A stretch of 64,000 bases of DNA from Perilla frutescens (GCA_026008535.1 BRKX01000011.1:20716001-20780000), one strand, 5' to 3'; numbered from the stretch's first letter, positions 47,589 through 60,334 are shown. The notes: generated from the sequence alone by a model not told the origin. Numbers and translations: made by a program.

Positions 47589-48054
47589 CCTATATTTCTT
47601 TAGACTAACTAGTTATTATAATTTATCGTGTTTTAATTTATTTAATTTATAATATTATAATATTATTATTTCTTTTAATAAATGATAAATATTTTGAAGA
47701 TGGAATCAAACATGAAGTCGAAAGGGCTTCAAATATTGTTTAAGTAGAAGAAGATTGTACTTCAAATTAGATGGAAGATTAAGCTATAAATAGATTTGTG
47801 GTATAGTGTAGTTTAAAATGATCTTTTTTGGAAAAACAAATTATGATTGAACATTAGTGTCATTTTCATGTCATTTATTTTTATTTTCTTTCATTTGATA
47901 CAGTTTGATCTTAATTAAATTTTGTATTTGTCATGTTCTTTTCATTTTATCTTATTTTTCACGTATTAATTTATTTCAAGAATAAGAGATAATGATTATT
48001 TAGGAGAATTATCAAGATATAATTTATACACGTGGAAAAAAAAATCATAAACAT

Positions 48055-48197
48055 GTTGGCCTGACGGGCTAGCTCGAAAACCGAAGGGTTAGGGTTAGGG
48101 CCGAAGATTTTGAGCCCAAAGAAAATGTTAACCGAATAGGCCCGAACCGAATAGGACCGAAACCGAAACGGGTTAGCCCGATTGACATCTCTACACA
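48055..48197. mobile_element. hAT-like terminal fragment 2
   Basis: It is similar to the fragment ending at 47588: GAAACGGGTTAGCCCGATTG then ACATCTCTACAC, preceded by several CCGAATAGG/CCGAACCG units. The two right-type ends point the same way, so they are two insertions or a duplication rather than the two ends of one element. Confidence 0.35.
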
Positions 48198-48713
48198 CAT
48201 ATATCAAGGTAAAATCATAATTAAAAAAATGTTAGCGAAACCTTGCTTAAAATAAAGTATTCTTCAACGAAATTTTTTTGAATACATGCATGTGGTACGG
48301 ACCGTGCGGTGGTTGTTCCGAGCAGATCCTTTGTGCTCACTCCTATAATATTCAATGTGTCAAAATTAGATTTTTTTTTCATTTTTTTCATTTTTTTTTA
48401 ATATATTCTAATTGGGAATGGTTGAACCTAAATAAAAATTTAAATTAATTAAATCATAATAAATTTAAAATTAATATATATTTTAAAAGTGAAGATTCTT
48501 GGTATAGGAAATACCACATAAAATATAACAGGTGATCCAGTATGATGGTTGTTTGGCTTGCCTTTGTTTGAATCTTGCTAACCACGAATATGTTTTTCAA
48601 TTTTCCCCTTATTTTACATTTAAAGATTTGCATTGAGCAATAATTATTTTATATTTATTGTGTTAAATAAATAGACAGTTTTTTTTCTTATTTGTCTTAA
48701 AGATTCTTGTGGT

Positions 48714-50192
48714 TGCAATCAACGATTTATTATTTATTGCATTAACTATTGTCTTAAAAATAAAAAGCGATGAATCGGGTCAAGTTTACATAAAAAAAAA
48801 ATTAAACACACACGTACCATGACATTGATTCATATTTGTTATCTAAACAATGAATTTGAAATTGAGTTCATTAGCAATCAACAAAAGTAAATAAGAAAAT
48901 ACTATCAAAATAAACCACAACTACTATTTCAAGATTTGATTTATTGAGAAAGAGGTACACGAGGTCTTCAATTTTCTTGGGTTAATGACATGTTCTCTAT
49001 CTTATTTGAGTGCTCTGTTGAGGTTTGTAATTCTCTAGAGAATTCACTTAACTAGCCTAAATCGTCTCTCGAGGTATAAAGCCGTGAGCTATCTCCTAAG
49101 ATCACCGTCTCCGATAGATTTTAGGATGTAGTTACCAAGAGCTCTCAAGATTCCAAACTCTCATTCTTAAATGCCTCTATTAAAACTCATCTCTCGACTT
49201 ATGGATCAATAGACTTAATCATGCTAATTGGTTGCCAAACAATCAACACCCATACAAAACAAGAATATGAAGAGAGAATTAAAACCAAAACACTCAATTA
49301 GAAATAGTAAACATGCATTAACCCAAGTATTTTTAATCCTCATGTACAAAATAGATTAGTTAGTCATGCTAAGATAGTTAACAAAATCATCCCAATGATA
49401 TTCATGATTTTAACAAAAGTAAAGAACAAATGACCCAAGAGGAGAATTTGGTCTTCAATCTTGCTTCAACTCTTCTTCTTCTTGCTCTCTTCTTTCAACC
49501 CTTGGACTTTTCTTCTCTTTCCACTCTCTACTTTCTAAAATGAGGATATGGAAACAGAGGCTTGCCCTAGAATTTGAATAGAGATAGGTATATATACTAG
49601 AAAATATATGGGAATTAAAAATAAAGCAAAAATGAAACAAAATCCGCAAAAAATCTGGTTTTTAAGAGAAAATGCATTCGCAGGGCACAAGTGAATCACG
49701 CGACCTGAGAAGGTCGAGTTTCCTGGTTGCGTTTCCAAAGAAGAAATATAATGCTCTGAAGCTTTGTGGCGTGGGATTTGGCTCGCGTACTCCACCTTCG
49801 CTGTTAAATGAGAAATCACGCAACCCTTAGGAAGTTGCACTTGTGGGTCGCGTTTCCGAAGCATGATTTCACGGCTCTGAAGGACTACATCGCGGGATTT
49901 CAGTCATGCTTTGAGGTCAGGTTGTGGCTTTATGACTTACACGGCCACTTGGAACTCGCGTTTTGAGGTCGTGAAGCTTTATTCTTTGGTCTTTTTCTCG
50001 TCTTTTTTTTATCCCATTTTGTGCAACACTCCAAAATGACTCATTTAAGCTCCAATTACCTACAACACAGAAAAAGAAAGACAAATCTACAAAATAAAGG
50101 CCAATTGGCGTAATAGAATCAAAGTATACACACAATTTATGCATTTATGATCATTCAAACCTATAGAATTGGTGCAAAAATACCAATTATCA
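48714..50192 (-). mobile_element. Solo LTR, 1479 bp, with 5-bp target duplication GTGGT
   Basis: The plus strand starts TGCAATCAACG and ends ACCAATTATCA. GTGGT lies directly on both sides (48709-48713 and 50193-50197). The right portion (from 49,680) has the GCGACC/TTGCG-rich segments seen in Athila-type LTRs. The orientation is inferred from that resemblance. No internal sequence remains, the usual product of LTR-LTR recombination. Confidence 0.7.
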
Positions 50193-50958
50193 GTGGTCAC
50201 TAGTACATCGGGCATACATAAGACATTGTATCAAATAGATAAAATATTACTTATAATACTGAAAAATATCATTTCTAATACTAAAAAGTATCATGTTTAT
50301 TTTAGTATCACGTATTTTTACTAAAAATTGCTGTTAAAAACAAAAAGACGATGACTGTCACACCCCAATTTTATAAAAATAAATAATAACAATAATAAAA
50401 AGGACGTCACTTTATTTACTAATAGAAAAGTATTTATTCAGAGTTTTTTAGCAGAATAGTAAAAATATAAATTAATTTAATTTTTCTCGGCGACCATCAT
50501 CTTGCCATGCACGCACATCTCCCGACATCAAGGTGAAATAAATAATAGTTTGGGGTGAGTATTATTGACTCAGTGGTGACCGCATTTATCCAAATTATAC
50601 AATTATAAAAAATTAAACTATAGGTAGCTCTTGACTAAATTCGGGACATATACAACCCGTCAACCAATAATTGTTATAACCCGTATGATAGTAATTGTGA
50701 ACCTGCATAAAAACATAATAATGATAAATAATATATGCATCACATCAGATTCTCCACCTTGACTTGAAACTTGACATTGAAAAAATAGGGTGTTAGTTAA
50801 GTCCACGCGCTTCCTGTTAATAAAATTAAACATAAATATTAACATAAAATATAATAATGAATATATAAATAACTATAATATAATAAACAATGCAAGATTC
50901 TGGCCCAATTTAAACAAATAGCATAGCCCTTAAACAATTTATATCAAACATACATTTG

Positions 50959-52846
50959 CAGTTTTTCCATCATCATAGACAAAGTTTTGACATCATCAAA
51001 AAGGAGGAAATTGTTAGGAAAAAACTATCAAGGAACCTCTAGATTAGGTTTTGATGAGATGTCAAAATTAGTTATGAAAAAACTGACAAAAATTCAAGTT
51101 GCAGATCTGAGTTGACCAATCCAGAGCATCAAGGAACTCAAGTAAAGTCAAAGTCAACCAATCTGAAGTTTGGTCTACAAGCTGAAGGATACGTCACCCA
51201 GTCAGAATTCAACTCAACTGTGGAGTCGAACCAGTCGAAACAAACTGATAACTAAATCAGATGAACTGAGGGAGAAAAGAACTGACTAAAACTGGAGAAA
51301 CTGATAAAACATCAGTTTAAGCTAAGGACTGGAAGTATCCAACTAAGAGAACTGAAGTAAAACTGATCAGCTGAAGGCCAGAACTGAAGTCAGCCAAGCT
51401 TGGGATTAGTCAAGTTGACAAAAAAGCTCAAGAGAAATCAGTCAAGCTGACAAGCTTAGAACTACCAACTGGAGCAATGGCCAAACTGAGCTGACAAGCT
51501 CAAAACTGCCAACTGGAGCAACGACCAATCTCAGCTGACAAGCTTAGAACTGCCAACTGGAGCAATAGCCAAACTCAGCTGACAAGCTCAGAACTGCCAA
51601 CTGGAGCAATGGCCAAACTGAGCTGACAAGCTCAAAACTGCCAATTGGAGCAACGGCCAATCTCAGCTGACAAGCTTAGAACTGCCAACTGGAGCAATAG
51701 CCAAACTCAGCTGACAAGCTCAGAACTGCCAACTGGAGCAATAGCCAAACTCAACTGACAAGCTTAGAACTGCCAACTGGAGCAATAGCCAAACTCAGCC
51801 GACAAGCTCAAAACTACCAACTGGAGCAATGACCGAACTGAACAAACAAGTTCAGTACTGCTAACTGGAACTCAAAACTGAAGCCAGAGAACCCTGGAGT
51901 TATTGCTCAAACCGGCGAATCTTGAAATAAATGCTCCAACGGAAATCCTGAAATTAAATGTCCAATGAAGATCAATTGGCAGAGTAACGACTACTTCAAC
52001 TAAAAGCTCCAGCGATCAATAAAGACCGTCTACCATTGATAAGCCAACAGAGCCATCGATCGATGGAACTCAATGGTCATAAAATCACTCATCTATAAAA
52101 GACGAGTGAATTAAAGTTTAAACAACTCTTCGCCACCACAACTTTCGCATATACAAGCAAGAACTTTTCTTCCTCCCTCCCACTCAAGCTCAAGTTCAAC
52201 ATTTGATAGAAATTGCGAGAGTCCAACTGAGAAGAAGAATTCACAGAGTCAAGATATTCAGCCAGCTATTGACGATCCAGCCAGGGCAGTCTTCTTAGTT
52301 TCAGCTATACAAAGATCAACTACCCAGCTCAATTGAAGGAGCACAACAGTTGATACCCTCTATTCAAGACTCACCTCTTGAAGATCGAAAGAGATCTAAA
52401 ATCTTGTAAAGACGATAATAGTACCTACCTTCCTAGCGAGCAGTTAGGGACTTCAAGTGTAAGCCGTCGACCCGCTGAGGTAGCGAGCAGTTACCAGGTT
52501 CAGCCAACTGTCCTTCATTGTGTAATTTGTAAAGAAACTCAAGTTATATAGTGAAGTTGCCCTTCTGCGGAAGGAAGAGAGGACGTAGAAGTTTGAGACT
52601 TCAAACCTCTGTAAACCACTTGTGTGCTGTACTGTTTTAGTTATTTTACATCTTTGAACTGCACACAATCTCACACAAGCTGTACTCAAGCTATCTTAAC
52701 TGATTAATAAGTTTGAGCATAGATAAGTTTCTCTAAAGCGAGTCAAAGGGCCCTATTATTCCGCATCTAAAGTAAAAGTTTTTGAAGTTCTTAATCAGTT
52801 TATTCACCCCCCCTCTAAACTGATATCGACTTGCCCGGGACCAACA
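50959..52846 (+). mobile_element. SIRE-type copia fragment A: polypurine tract plus one LTR
   Basis: The LTR runs TGTTAGGAAAAAAC (51012) to GGGACCAACA (52846). It is preceded by GACATCATCAAAAAGGAGGA, the polypurine tract typical of SIRE/Maximus elements. Homology with fragment B starts at about 50959 (CAGTTTTTCCATCAT), so only about 50 bases of internal sequence remain. It sits inside the Tekay 3' LTR, in the opposite orientation to its host and to fragment B. Confidence 0.75.
51449..51870 (+). repeat. 44-bp tandem array in SIRE LTR A, about 9.5 copies
   Basis: The unit is CAAGCTTAGAACTGCCAACT followed by GGAGCAATAGCCAAACTCAG and CTGA. Copies alternate between GCTCAAAAC/GCTTAGAAC and GGCC/GACC/AGCC variants, with a two- to three-unit super-pattern. 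Each unit contains CAACTGG, a MYB-core sequence. Confidence 0.9.
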
Positions 52847-52930
52847 CATAGGTTAGGAAATAACATTTGTTAATTAAAAGTTTCGGGTCGCTACATTCTT
52901 CCCCTCTTAAAAAAAATTCATCCCCGAAAT

Positions 52931-53639
52931 TTACTTACCTTGTCCCATAAACTGTGGATACTTAGCTATCACGTCATCCTCTTTTTCCCATGTGGCCTCT
53001 TCTTTGCCATGCTGACTCCACTGTATTTTGATCAATGAGATCTTTTTATTCCGTAATCTATGAACCTTTCCATCCAACATTGCCACCGGATATTCCTCAT
53101 AAGATAGGTCTTTCTTTAACTCCAGATTGTTGTGATTTACAATATTATTTGGGTCATGCATGTACATTCTCAGAGTCAAAATATGAAAAACATCATGTAC
53201 TACTGTCAGACTCGATGGTAGAGCAAGCCTATAAGCCACTTTTCCAACTCTTTCTAAGATTTCGAATGGACCGATGTAATGAGGCCTCAACTTTTCCTTC
53301 ACTCCAAATCGTACAACTCCTTTCATCGGGGCTATTGACAAACACCTTGTCACCCACAGTGTAATGTATATCTCTTCTTTTTAAATCAGCATAAGACTTT
53401 TGCCTATCTTGAGCAACTTTGATATGTTCACATATCTTACTAATAACAACAGTTGTTCTTTCTACAATCTCGGGACCTAAAATCCTTTTCTCTCCAACTT
53501 TATCCCAATGCAACGGTGATCAACACTTTCTCCCATACAAGGCTTCATAAGGAGCCATCCCAATAGTTGTTTGGAAACTGTTGTTGTAAGCGAACTCCAC
53601 TAATGATAAATGTTTTTCCCAACTATCTCCAAAATCCAT
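52931..53639 (-). pseudogene. Tekay/Del pol C-terminus: end of integrase plus chromodomain
   Basis: From the right, the frame reads SWEKHLSLVEFAYNNSFQTT, then GMAPYEALYGRKC, a TGA, SPLHWDKVGEKRILGPEIVE and AQDRQKSYADLKRRDIHYTV. After a single frameshift near 53,340 it continues APMKGVVRFGVKEKLRPHYI, ILERVGKVAYRLALPSSLTV and ends in a chromodomain-like tail (ISLIKIQWSQHGKEEATWEK). Such tails target chromovirus integration to particular chromatin. The gene is cut at 53639 by insertion of the SIRE element to the right. Confidence 0.85.
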
Positions 53640-55325
53640 TGTTGGTCCCGGGGCGAGTCAGAATCAGTTTAGGAGGGGGTGAATAAACTGATCAAAAACT
53701 TAACAATAATTGCGGAATAGATAGGGCCCTTTGACTCGCGGAGTTATCTGTGCACTTGGTGATCAGTTGAGATGATCAGTTTGCTCGAAGTGTAGTTTGT
53801 GTGCTTGAGGTGTGCGGTTAAATCATATAACTGAAAGTAGTAAACTGAGCACACAGACAATTTATAGAGGTTCAAAGCTCAACTTCTATGTCCTCTCTTC
53901 CTAACTGAATAGGACAATTTACTATGCAAGTGTAAAGTTTCTTTATTACAGTTACACAGTGAAGACAAACTGTTGAACCTGGCTAATGACGACTTTACGA
54001 GTCGCGATCTCCTTTTTAACTGGTGCTATCACCAGAAATGACGATGCAATGAATGTGGCCTCCTCAACCGGTAGGTCGACAGTCTTACACTTGTGATCCC
54101 CAACTGCTCGCTGGAGAGATAAGGTGCTATTGGCTGTCTTTATAAGGTTTTAGATCTTTTTCGATCTTCAAGAATGCAGTCTTGAAACTGTTATCAGCTG
54201 GTGTGCTCCTGTGCGCTTCTTTGGCTTGAGCTGGGTAGTTGATCGGTGTAAAATAGAACTGAGATACTGGCTCTGGCTGGAATTCTTCAACAGCTAGCTT
54301 GATGAGCAGTTTGCTTCTTCTTCTCAGTTGGGACTTTTGCTACGGATGAGTTTGAGCTTTGAGCTTTTGAGAGCTGTTCTTTCTTCAGCGAAGATAAGAA
54401 TATCTTCTTAAATTTTTCTCGCAGAAGTCTCTTTTTGGAAAAATTCTCGGTCATAATCTGAGTCATTCATCCTTTATAGTTGAGTGGCTTGCGACCATTG
54501 CAGATCAATGAATGATCATAAATGATAAAGTCGTTGAGAGGCTTTTTATTTAAGTAGCCGTTGAGTTGCCTTTGTTCTTCTGGCAATCTTTTGCTTCAAG
54601 ATCTTAGTTGCATTAACTTCAAGATCTTCATGTTGGCAGATCTTAAATTTGAATTTCAGTTACGGCTTCTGTCTTGATCATCAGTTCTGGGCTTCAGCTG
54701 GTAGTTGAAATCTTCAGTTTAGACATTTCCTCAGCTGTTGGTTATATACATCTTGTTGGCAGTTTTGCAAGCTCCAGTTTTCATCATCTTCAGCTGGCAG
54801 TTCTGGGCTCTGGCTTGATGCTTCTGAGCTCCAGTTTGGTTTGCTTCAGCTGGTCGTTTTGAACCAGTGTTTCTTCAGCTGGTACTTTGGACTGATGTCC
54901 CTTCAGCTGGAACTTCTTAAACTGGTGTATCTTCAGTTTGGATATTGAACTGGTACCTCTTCAGCTGGTATTCTCAACTGATGTGTCTTCAGCTGATATC
55001 CTCTGAACTGGTATGTTTCTTCAGCTGGAACTTCATTCTTGAACTGGTGCTTTCTTGAGCTGGTGTATCCTTCAGCTCATATCTTGAACTGGTATGTCCT
55101 TCAGCTGGTATTCTTCTTCAGCTGGAATTTCTGATCTTTGATGATCAGTTGGCACTTTTGAATTAGTGCTTTGAACTGGTATTTTCTTCAGTTCATAACT
55201 GTAGACTGAAAAGCTCATTTTGGCATGTATACTCTGATGACAGTTAGCACTTCGAACTTATCAGTACTTGTATTTTTAGTTTACTTGACTTGCTAACTGA
55301 TCTAGCAATCAAGCTACAACTTTTT

Positions 55326-55470
55326 CTTTTCTCAGCCCTTTGGTTGAATTTCTTTCTTTTTCTTTTCTCTTTTTTATTTTATTTTATTTCCTTTTTCTTT
55401 TTCTTTTCCTTTTCTTTTCTTTCTTTCTCTGTTTTTTTTATTTTCTTTTTCTTTTTTTTTGATTGATCAT
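55326..55470 (-). repeat. Polypurine tract of about 140 bases inside SIRE LTR B
   Basis: The plus strand is almost pure T/C (runs of TTTTTCTTTT and TTTTATTTTATTT), so the minus strand is A/G. It lies near the LTR start (U3 side) and is not seen at the same place in LTR A. Confidence 0.8.
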
Positions 55471-55994
55471 TCTCAAACTTTGATGGCTCAGTTTTTTTGT
55501 TTTGATCAACCTCGATTTTCTGCTTGATTTCTTTTCAGTTTTTCAATGCGTCATTGACATATTTTGACATCTCATCAAAACCCCAATAAGGAAAACTCTT
55601 GATAGTTTTTCCTAACAATTTTCCCCTTTTTGATGATGTCCAAAACATGACAGAATTGAGCAATGATGGAAAAACTGAGTTTAAGAATTTTTTTGCTTGT
55701 GTATAAGAAAATACAATCAAGTAAGAAAACTTTTCATAGCTAAGAAACTGATTGTATAAACTAATTAGATTTCTTTCAATCTACAACATTTTTTCTTTTT
55801 CTTTTTCTTATTCAGTTTCTAGCTCATTTTCTTCAGCTGCTGCACTTCTTCAGCTTTTACTCATCTCCCTTCAGCCTTCATCTTTTCCACCAGTTGCTAG
55901 ATTCCCCCTTTTCTCTAGCATTCCTCCAACCATCTCCCCAGAATTCCCCCTGAGACTGATGTCTCTCATCTCTGGCATTTTTCCAGACTTCTTC

Positions 55995-58703
55995 CTAAAC
56001 TTTCCCTTGAGGCTGCTGACGTCTTTCTTCTTCAGCAGTTTCGATAGTCCTCATCTCTTCCCTCTGAGGCTGTACTTCCCCCTGAAACTGCGAGGGTTCC
56101 CTCTGAATCTTATCCCAAAGACTCAAGAATTTTCCATCATTCTTCTCAATCTCCTTATCATCTTCCACTTTTTTGGCATCATCCAAAAGGGTATGTAGTT
56201 GCAGATCAAATGATAGTATGAGGGTGTGCGGTAGTAAACTGAAGGTAGTAGCAAGATTACCTTCATATGAGGAGAATATGGCTGTTGTGGTGATGGCGAG
56301 GGTAGCCAGTTTGATACTTCTTCTGTTGGCATAAATTGACGTGAATCCGGGAGTGGAGATTGAACTTGAGGTTCAGTGGTCAACATGGCCAAACTCGTGA
56401 AGAGTTCTTCAGTTAGAGGTGGGTGGATGAATTCTATTGGAGTGGAGGATGAGTTGGATGGCTCGTTAAACGGTAGAGGAGCTGTGGCTGGAACTCCGTG
56501 TTGGATTCATTAAATCATTGAATCCATGATCTCCGAGATTGTTGGAGATACTGTGAAGGGGTTGTTCATCCAGTTTCGGCTCCAGATGCCTTCTTGACTC
56601 CAAAAATGTCTTCCCTTTCTGTCAAGTAGTTCGAACATAACTACTTCATCAACTTGGAATCTCGAGAGGTACTATCTGAGATATCGCCTTAGTTGATCGA
56701 AGAGGGAGAAGTCATAACTCTTAATGATGTGGAACCTGCTGGATAGCAGATGTTCGAGAGTTTCATTGAAGCTTTCTTCAACGCCATCCATGGAACTTGT
56801 GGCAGATGGTTGAGAATCAGTTGGCGCAGTTGATTCAGTTGTCATGTCATCTTCTGACATTGGGTGCTTTCCTTGACTGATAAATTCAGTTCAGTCGGAG
56901 CTGTGGTATCTTTATCAACAGCTTGCGGCCTTTTTGAGACTTTGCCGAAAGGCTTTAGGTTCTTCTTTCTTTTGAGAAAGATTGTGGGGAGAAAATCTCT
57001 CATGTCCAGTAACACGCCGTAAAGTAGAGAAAGTTGAATTTGATCACTGATGATCAGACAGTCAGGCTTAACAGATTGATGAATCTCTGCTTCTCCTTGA
57101 ATTTGCCCGTTTGATAATCAAACTGAGCCTTCTGAACATTCTGGCGTAGTTATGATAGCACTACAGATGCCCAGGCCACCTTGCATCTATTGTAAATGAG
57201 TGCCATCAGGTGAGCATTCTCTGCGCTGAAGTGGATATAGTCCAAGTTGCCTCGGAGGCAGTGGATCACTATATCTTGGAGTTGTATGAACTTCGGTCTC
57301 AGACTGTCCTTCAGTCTGTATGAAAAGTCACGATGCTCAGCACCTGGTTTTGTCCAGTTGTTCCACAGTTCTCTCTAGTTCGGCATGATTATTGAGTCAG
57401 CTTGTGAACCTGTGCCGGGAAGATAGAGGGTTTCTATCATGGTTACCTTCATGATGATGATCACATGTTGGCCGACTGATGAGATGATGTTGTTGTCACC
57501 TGTAATCTGTGAGTTTATATAAAACTCGACAATAAGCTCTGGAAAGCATCGTCCATTCTCTGAGGATTGAGTGAGAAACTGAAAGAGTTCAGTTTCCTCC
57601 GCTACTTTGACTATTCAATAGGATTCTTCATCTGATAGTCTCTTCTTGAGAAAGTCCAGGTTTAGAAACTTGTCTCTCTTAAGGTTGAGAGCAAGTCTTA
57701 CTGGATCAATATATTGAGCGGAGAGTTTCATTCTGCAAAAGTGAGAGTATTTCAGAGAGTGGAATGGAGTAGAAAGAGATGGATGCAAAGCAATGCAAGG
57801 AGAGTTATGAAGTGAGATATGTGATCTTTAATCAATTTCTCCTTAGCATATAAATCAAGCTTTGCATGTATGTACTGCGAGTTATACTCAAGTACCCTTC
57901 AGCTGATTAGCTAATGGATTTGACTGATGCTCAGCTGGTTAAATGCAATGAATATCTCAGCCGTCCATAAGCTTAGCCTTACTTTGGATCAGCGGTTGAG
58001 ATTTCATCCATTTGAAAAATGGGGTAGTTGCCATAAATAGCAAATATTTGCTGCAAGATTTTGCTATTTATATCTCTCAATCGATCAACTCACTTTCCAC
58101 TTTAGTGGTTAATTTTGGTCAGTAGCATTAATGCTAGCTATTTGTGAGAGATCTCAAATTTTGAAAATTATGATAAAATTGTAATGAATCACAACGGTAA
58201 TAATTTATTTAGAATAAGTTTAAAGAATAAATAATTCAAAAACATATCCTAAGTCAATTGGGATACAGTCTAACTGATGACTTGGGAATTGACGATGTGG
58301 CAGCTGATTGATCAGTTCTGTCGTGTCTTCTGCTTGGCCCTCTTAACTGATTCATCACTGAACTGATGATATCAGTTTCTGAACTACTGGATCAAATCTC
58401 AGTCAGTTTTTTCTTTTTGATGGGGTAAACTGGATTTACTTCACTGCTGTCCTCAGAGCAGTTTGGTCTTTTCTTCTTTGATGCAGATCCAGTTTCTTCA
58501 GTTGGCTTCTCTGGCCTTGTTTTTCTCACGGATTAACTCCGTTGCTTAGCTTCAGCTAACGTGACTCTTCGCCTTCTCTACAAGTTCCTCTTAAAGGGTG
58601 ACTTGAATTGAACTTCTTGAGAATTCAGTTGGGTGGCTGTCTTTGAGCTTGAAGCTATCAGTGGGGTGACATATCTCTTAGACAAGAGATTTGGTGATGT
58701 GGC
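55995..58703 (-). pseudogene. Decayed ORF region downstream of copia pol (env-like position) in SIRE B
   Basis: From the right, a frame reads SPNLLSKRYVTPLIASSSKT, then KTRPEKPTEETGSASKKKRP and SEDSSEVNPVYPIKKKKL. After non-coding decay a second block begins at ATG 57731 with MKLSAQYIDPVRLALNLKRD and continues through FLTQSSENGRCFPELIVEFY, NWTKPGAEHRDFSYRLKDSL and FIQLQDIVIHCLRGNLDYIH. A third block (56,860-56,000) has SFNETLEHLLSSRF and a P/Q/S-rich tail. Stops and shifts interrupt all blocks. The position between pol and 3' LTR matches the extra ORF of SIRE elements, but no membrane or envelope feature is visible. It may instead be a captured or element-specific plant transposon protein. 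Confidence 0.55.
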
Positions 58704-60309
58704 TGATGAGTGCTTGAATTGCACTCATTTGCACTCAATTGCTCTCGCTTTTAAGCACATTTGCACTAGGTTTATGTATTTATGTATGCTAATATTGTAT
58801 ATATTGTCGTTAATCTTTAATGTTGTTTAAGTGGCCAATACAGGTTATTTTTGGCTTAATATTGTACAAATCAAAGTTGAATTGAGATTTCGATCATCAA
58901 AGGCCACACAAGAATTAAAAAGATGAAGAAAATCAAGTGTTGGTCTCAGACACGGCCTCGAGACGTGACCGTGGGTCGTATTACAGATCCTCTTCAGAGG
59001 CTGGAAAACATGGAGCCCGGATGCGACCTGCTGGCGCGACCCGCCCGAGGCCGTGTTGCAGGGGCCTCCGGACGCGACCTGCTGGCGCGACCCGCCTGAG
59101 GCCGTATTGCAGGGGCCTCAGGGCGTGGTCAGTGTTGCCCACTTTTCAGCACTTCAGAGACATGTTTTTGTGTGTTCCAAACTCGACCTCCAGGTGCGAC
59201 ACAGACGAGGTCGTGGTCGGGACTGACGAATCCATTTTTGACTTTTGGCACTCCATTATTGGCCCTCTATATATTATAACTCTCGAGGAGTTCAAACACT
59301 TCATCTCCCATACGAAAATACACTAGAGAAACACTCTCCATTTGGATTTTTGAAGATCAAGAACATCAAGAGGAGGAGGAAGATTCAACCACCCATTTGA
59401 AGATTCAAGCCAAGGGATTGAAGGAGTTTGTTCTACATTGGGTTTTATCTTATCCTTCACTCTTTTACTTTTGTATTAAGAATGGGTTTTGGATCCTCTT
59501 CTTGTATTCTTGATCTTGTTGTAAATATGGTAGACTAGAGCCATAGAGCTCTAGGATTTGGAGAAACAATGTGAATCTTGTTCTTGATAAGGGTTTTATA
59601 TATGGTTATGCTTTGTCAAGGTTTTAATCCATGCTAGTTCTTGAATGGTGTTGTTTGAAGTGGCATTTATTCAACATCAAATGTATGAATCACTTGCATC
59701 TTGCCCATCCCGTGATCATAAGCATGTATGGATTGAATTCATGTATTTGTACTCTTCATTGAATCTCGAATATGTGGAAGGAAATGTGACCCCTTTGAGC
59801 CTTTGGTAGGTACGACCTTAGAATGTGTTAGAGATAGCCATCCTTGTCGCATTCGCAATTAAGAAGATATTCGAGAGATGCCCCTTCTATATTCGTGGTC
59901 TTTCTATCTATGAACTTAGCATGATTGTGTGTTTAACCCTTGTTGTTTGATCAAGAGGAATGTTGTGAATCCATGTCCTAGAGTCTTGCCTTAATTTGTC
60001 TTCTTGAAATCTTCCTTTGTTGATCTTGTTTCTTGCATTCTATTTAGATTGTTTATTGTGGTTGTTTGGTATTACCTTATTTAGTTTATTTGTTGGTTTT
60101 GTGTTATGATAATCACCCCTCATCTATTCATAGTCTAGATATTTCATCAATCTATCATCGTGGTACTTGTATTTTCATGTTTAAATCCTTTTCCCTGTGG
60201 ATCGACCTCGTATCATCATATCTACAATCATATGCTTATACACTTGTAGGCATGACACGAGTTTTATAAATATTGAAACAATCATAGTAGAGACAAAATC
60301 TTTGCATCA
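58704..60309 (+). repeat. 5' LTR of the gag-protease element (1606 bp)
   Basis: It begins TGATGAGTGCTTGAATTGCA and ends TTTGCATCA, 6 bases before the primer site. Near the right end GTGGATCGACCTCGTATC is the plus-orientation counterpart of the GGTCGATCCCACAGAG block of the Athila LTRs. The left border rests on the TG start, on the change from SIRE-like coding sequence, and on typical LTR length; the partner LTR is not visible. Confidence 0.7.
59019..59120 (+). repeat. 51-bp GC-rich tandem duplication in the LTR
   Basis: GGATGCGACCTGCTGGCGCG starts at 59019 and, with few changes, again at 59070. A partial third start (GGGCGTGG) follows. It lies in the only GC-rich part of the LTR. Confidence 0.9.
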
Positions 60310-60315
60310 AGTTTT

Positions 60316-60334
60316 TGGCGCCGTTGCCGGGGAA
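60316..60334 (+). other. Primer-binding site, tRNA-Asp type, intact
   Basis: TGGCGCCGTTGCCGGGGAA complements the 3' end of plant tRNA-Asp and lies 6 bases after the LTR. It is undamaged, in contrast with the primer site at 16491-16508. Confidence 0.88.

Larger units (their letters stand above)
50356..52895 (-). repeat. 3' LTR of a Tekay/Del chromovirus, split by a SIRE insertion
   Basis: On the minus strand the LTR begins TGTAGCGACCCGAAAC at 52895, directly after an AAGAGGGGAAGAA polypurine tract, the classic 3' structure of Tekay/Del elements. It ends GGGGTGTGACA at 50356. The stretch 50959-52846 inside it belongs to a later copia insertion, leaving about 650 bp of LTR sequence proper. Confidence 0.65.
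53640..58703 (-). mobile_element. SIRE-type copia fragment B: 3' LTR and downstream ORF region, interrupted on the right
   Basis: The LTR (53640-55617, 1978 bp) starts on the minus strand TGTTAGGAAAAACTATC and ends CGGGACCAACA. It is preceded by GGACATCATCAAAAAGGGGA. It interrupts the Tekay pol at its left border. Its internal sequence continues right to 58703, where an Athila-like LTR begins. The 5' half and other LTR would lie beyond the window. It shares both LTR ends with fragment A. Confidence 0.75.

Noticed and set aside
50974..52851. CATAG on both sides as a target duplication of SIRE fragment A
   Set aside because: Homology with fragment B extends left of the first CATAG (to about 50959), so it lies inside the element; the match is chance.
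53640..55720. Small ORFs in the SIRE LTR B region
   Set aside because: They lie within LTR sequence whose ends match LTR A, and the peptides have no domain.
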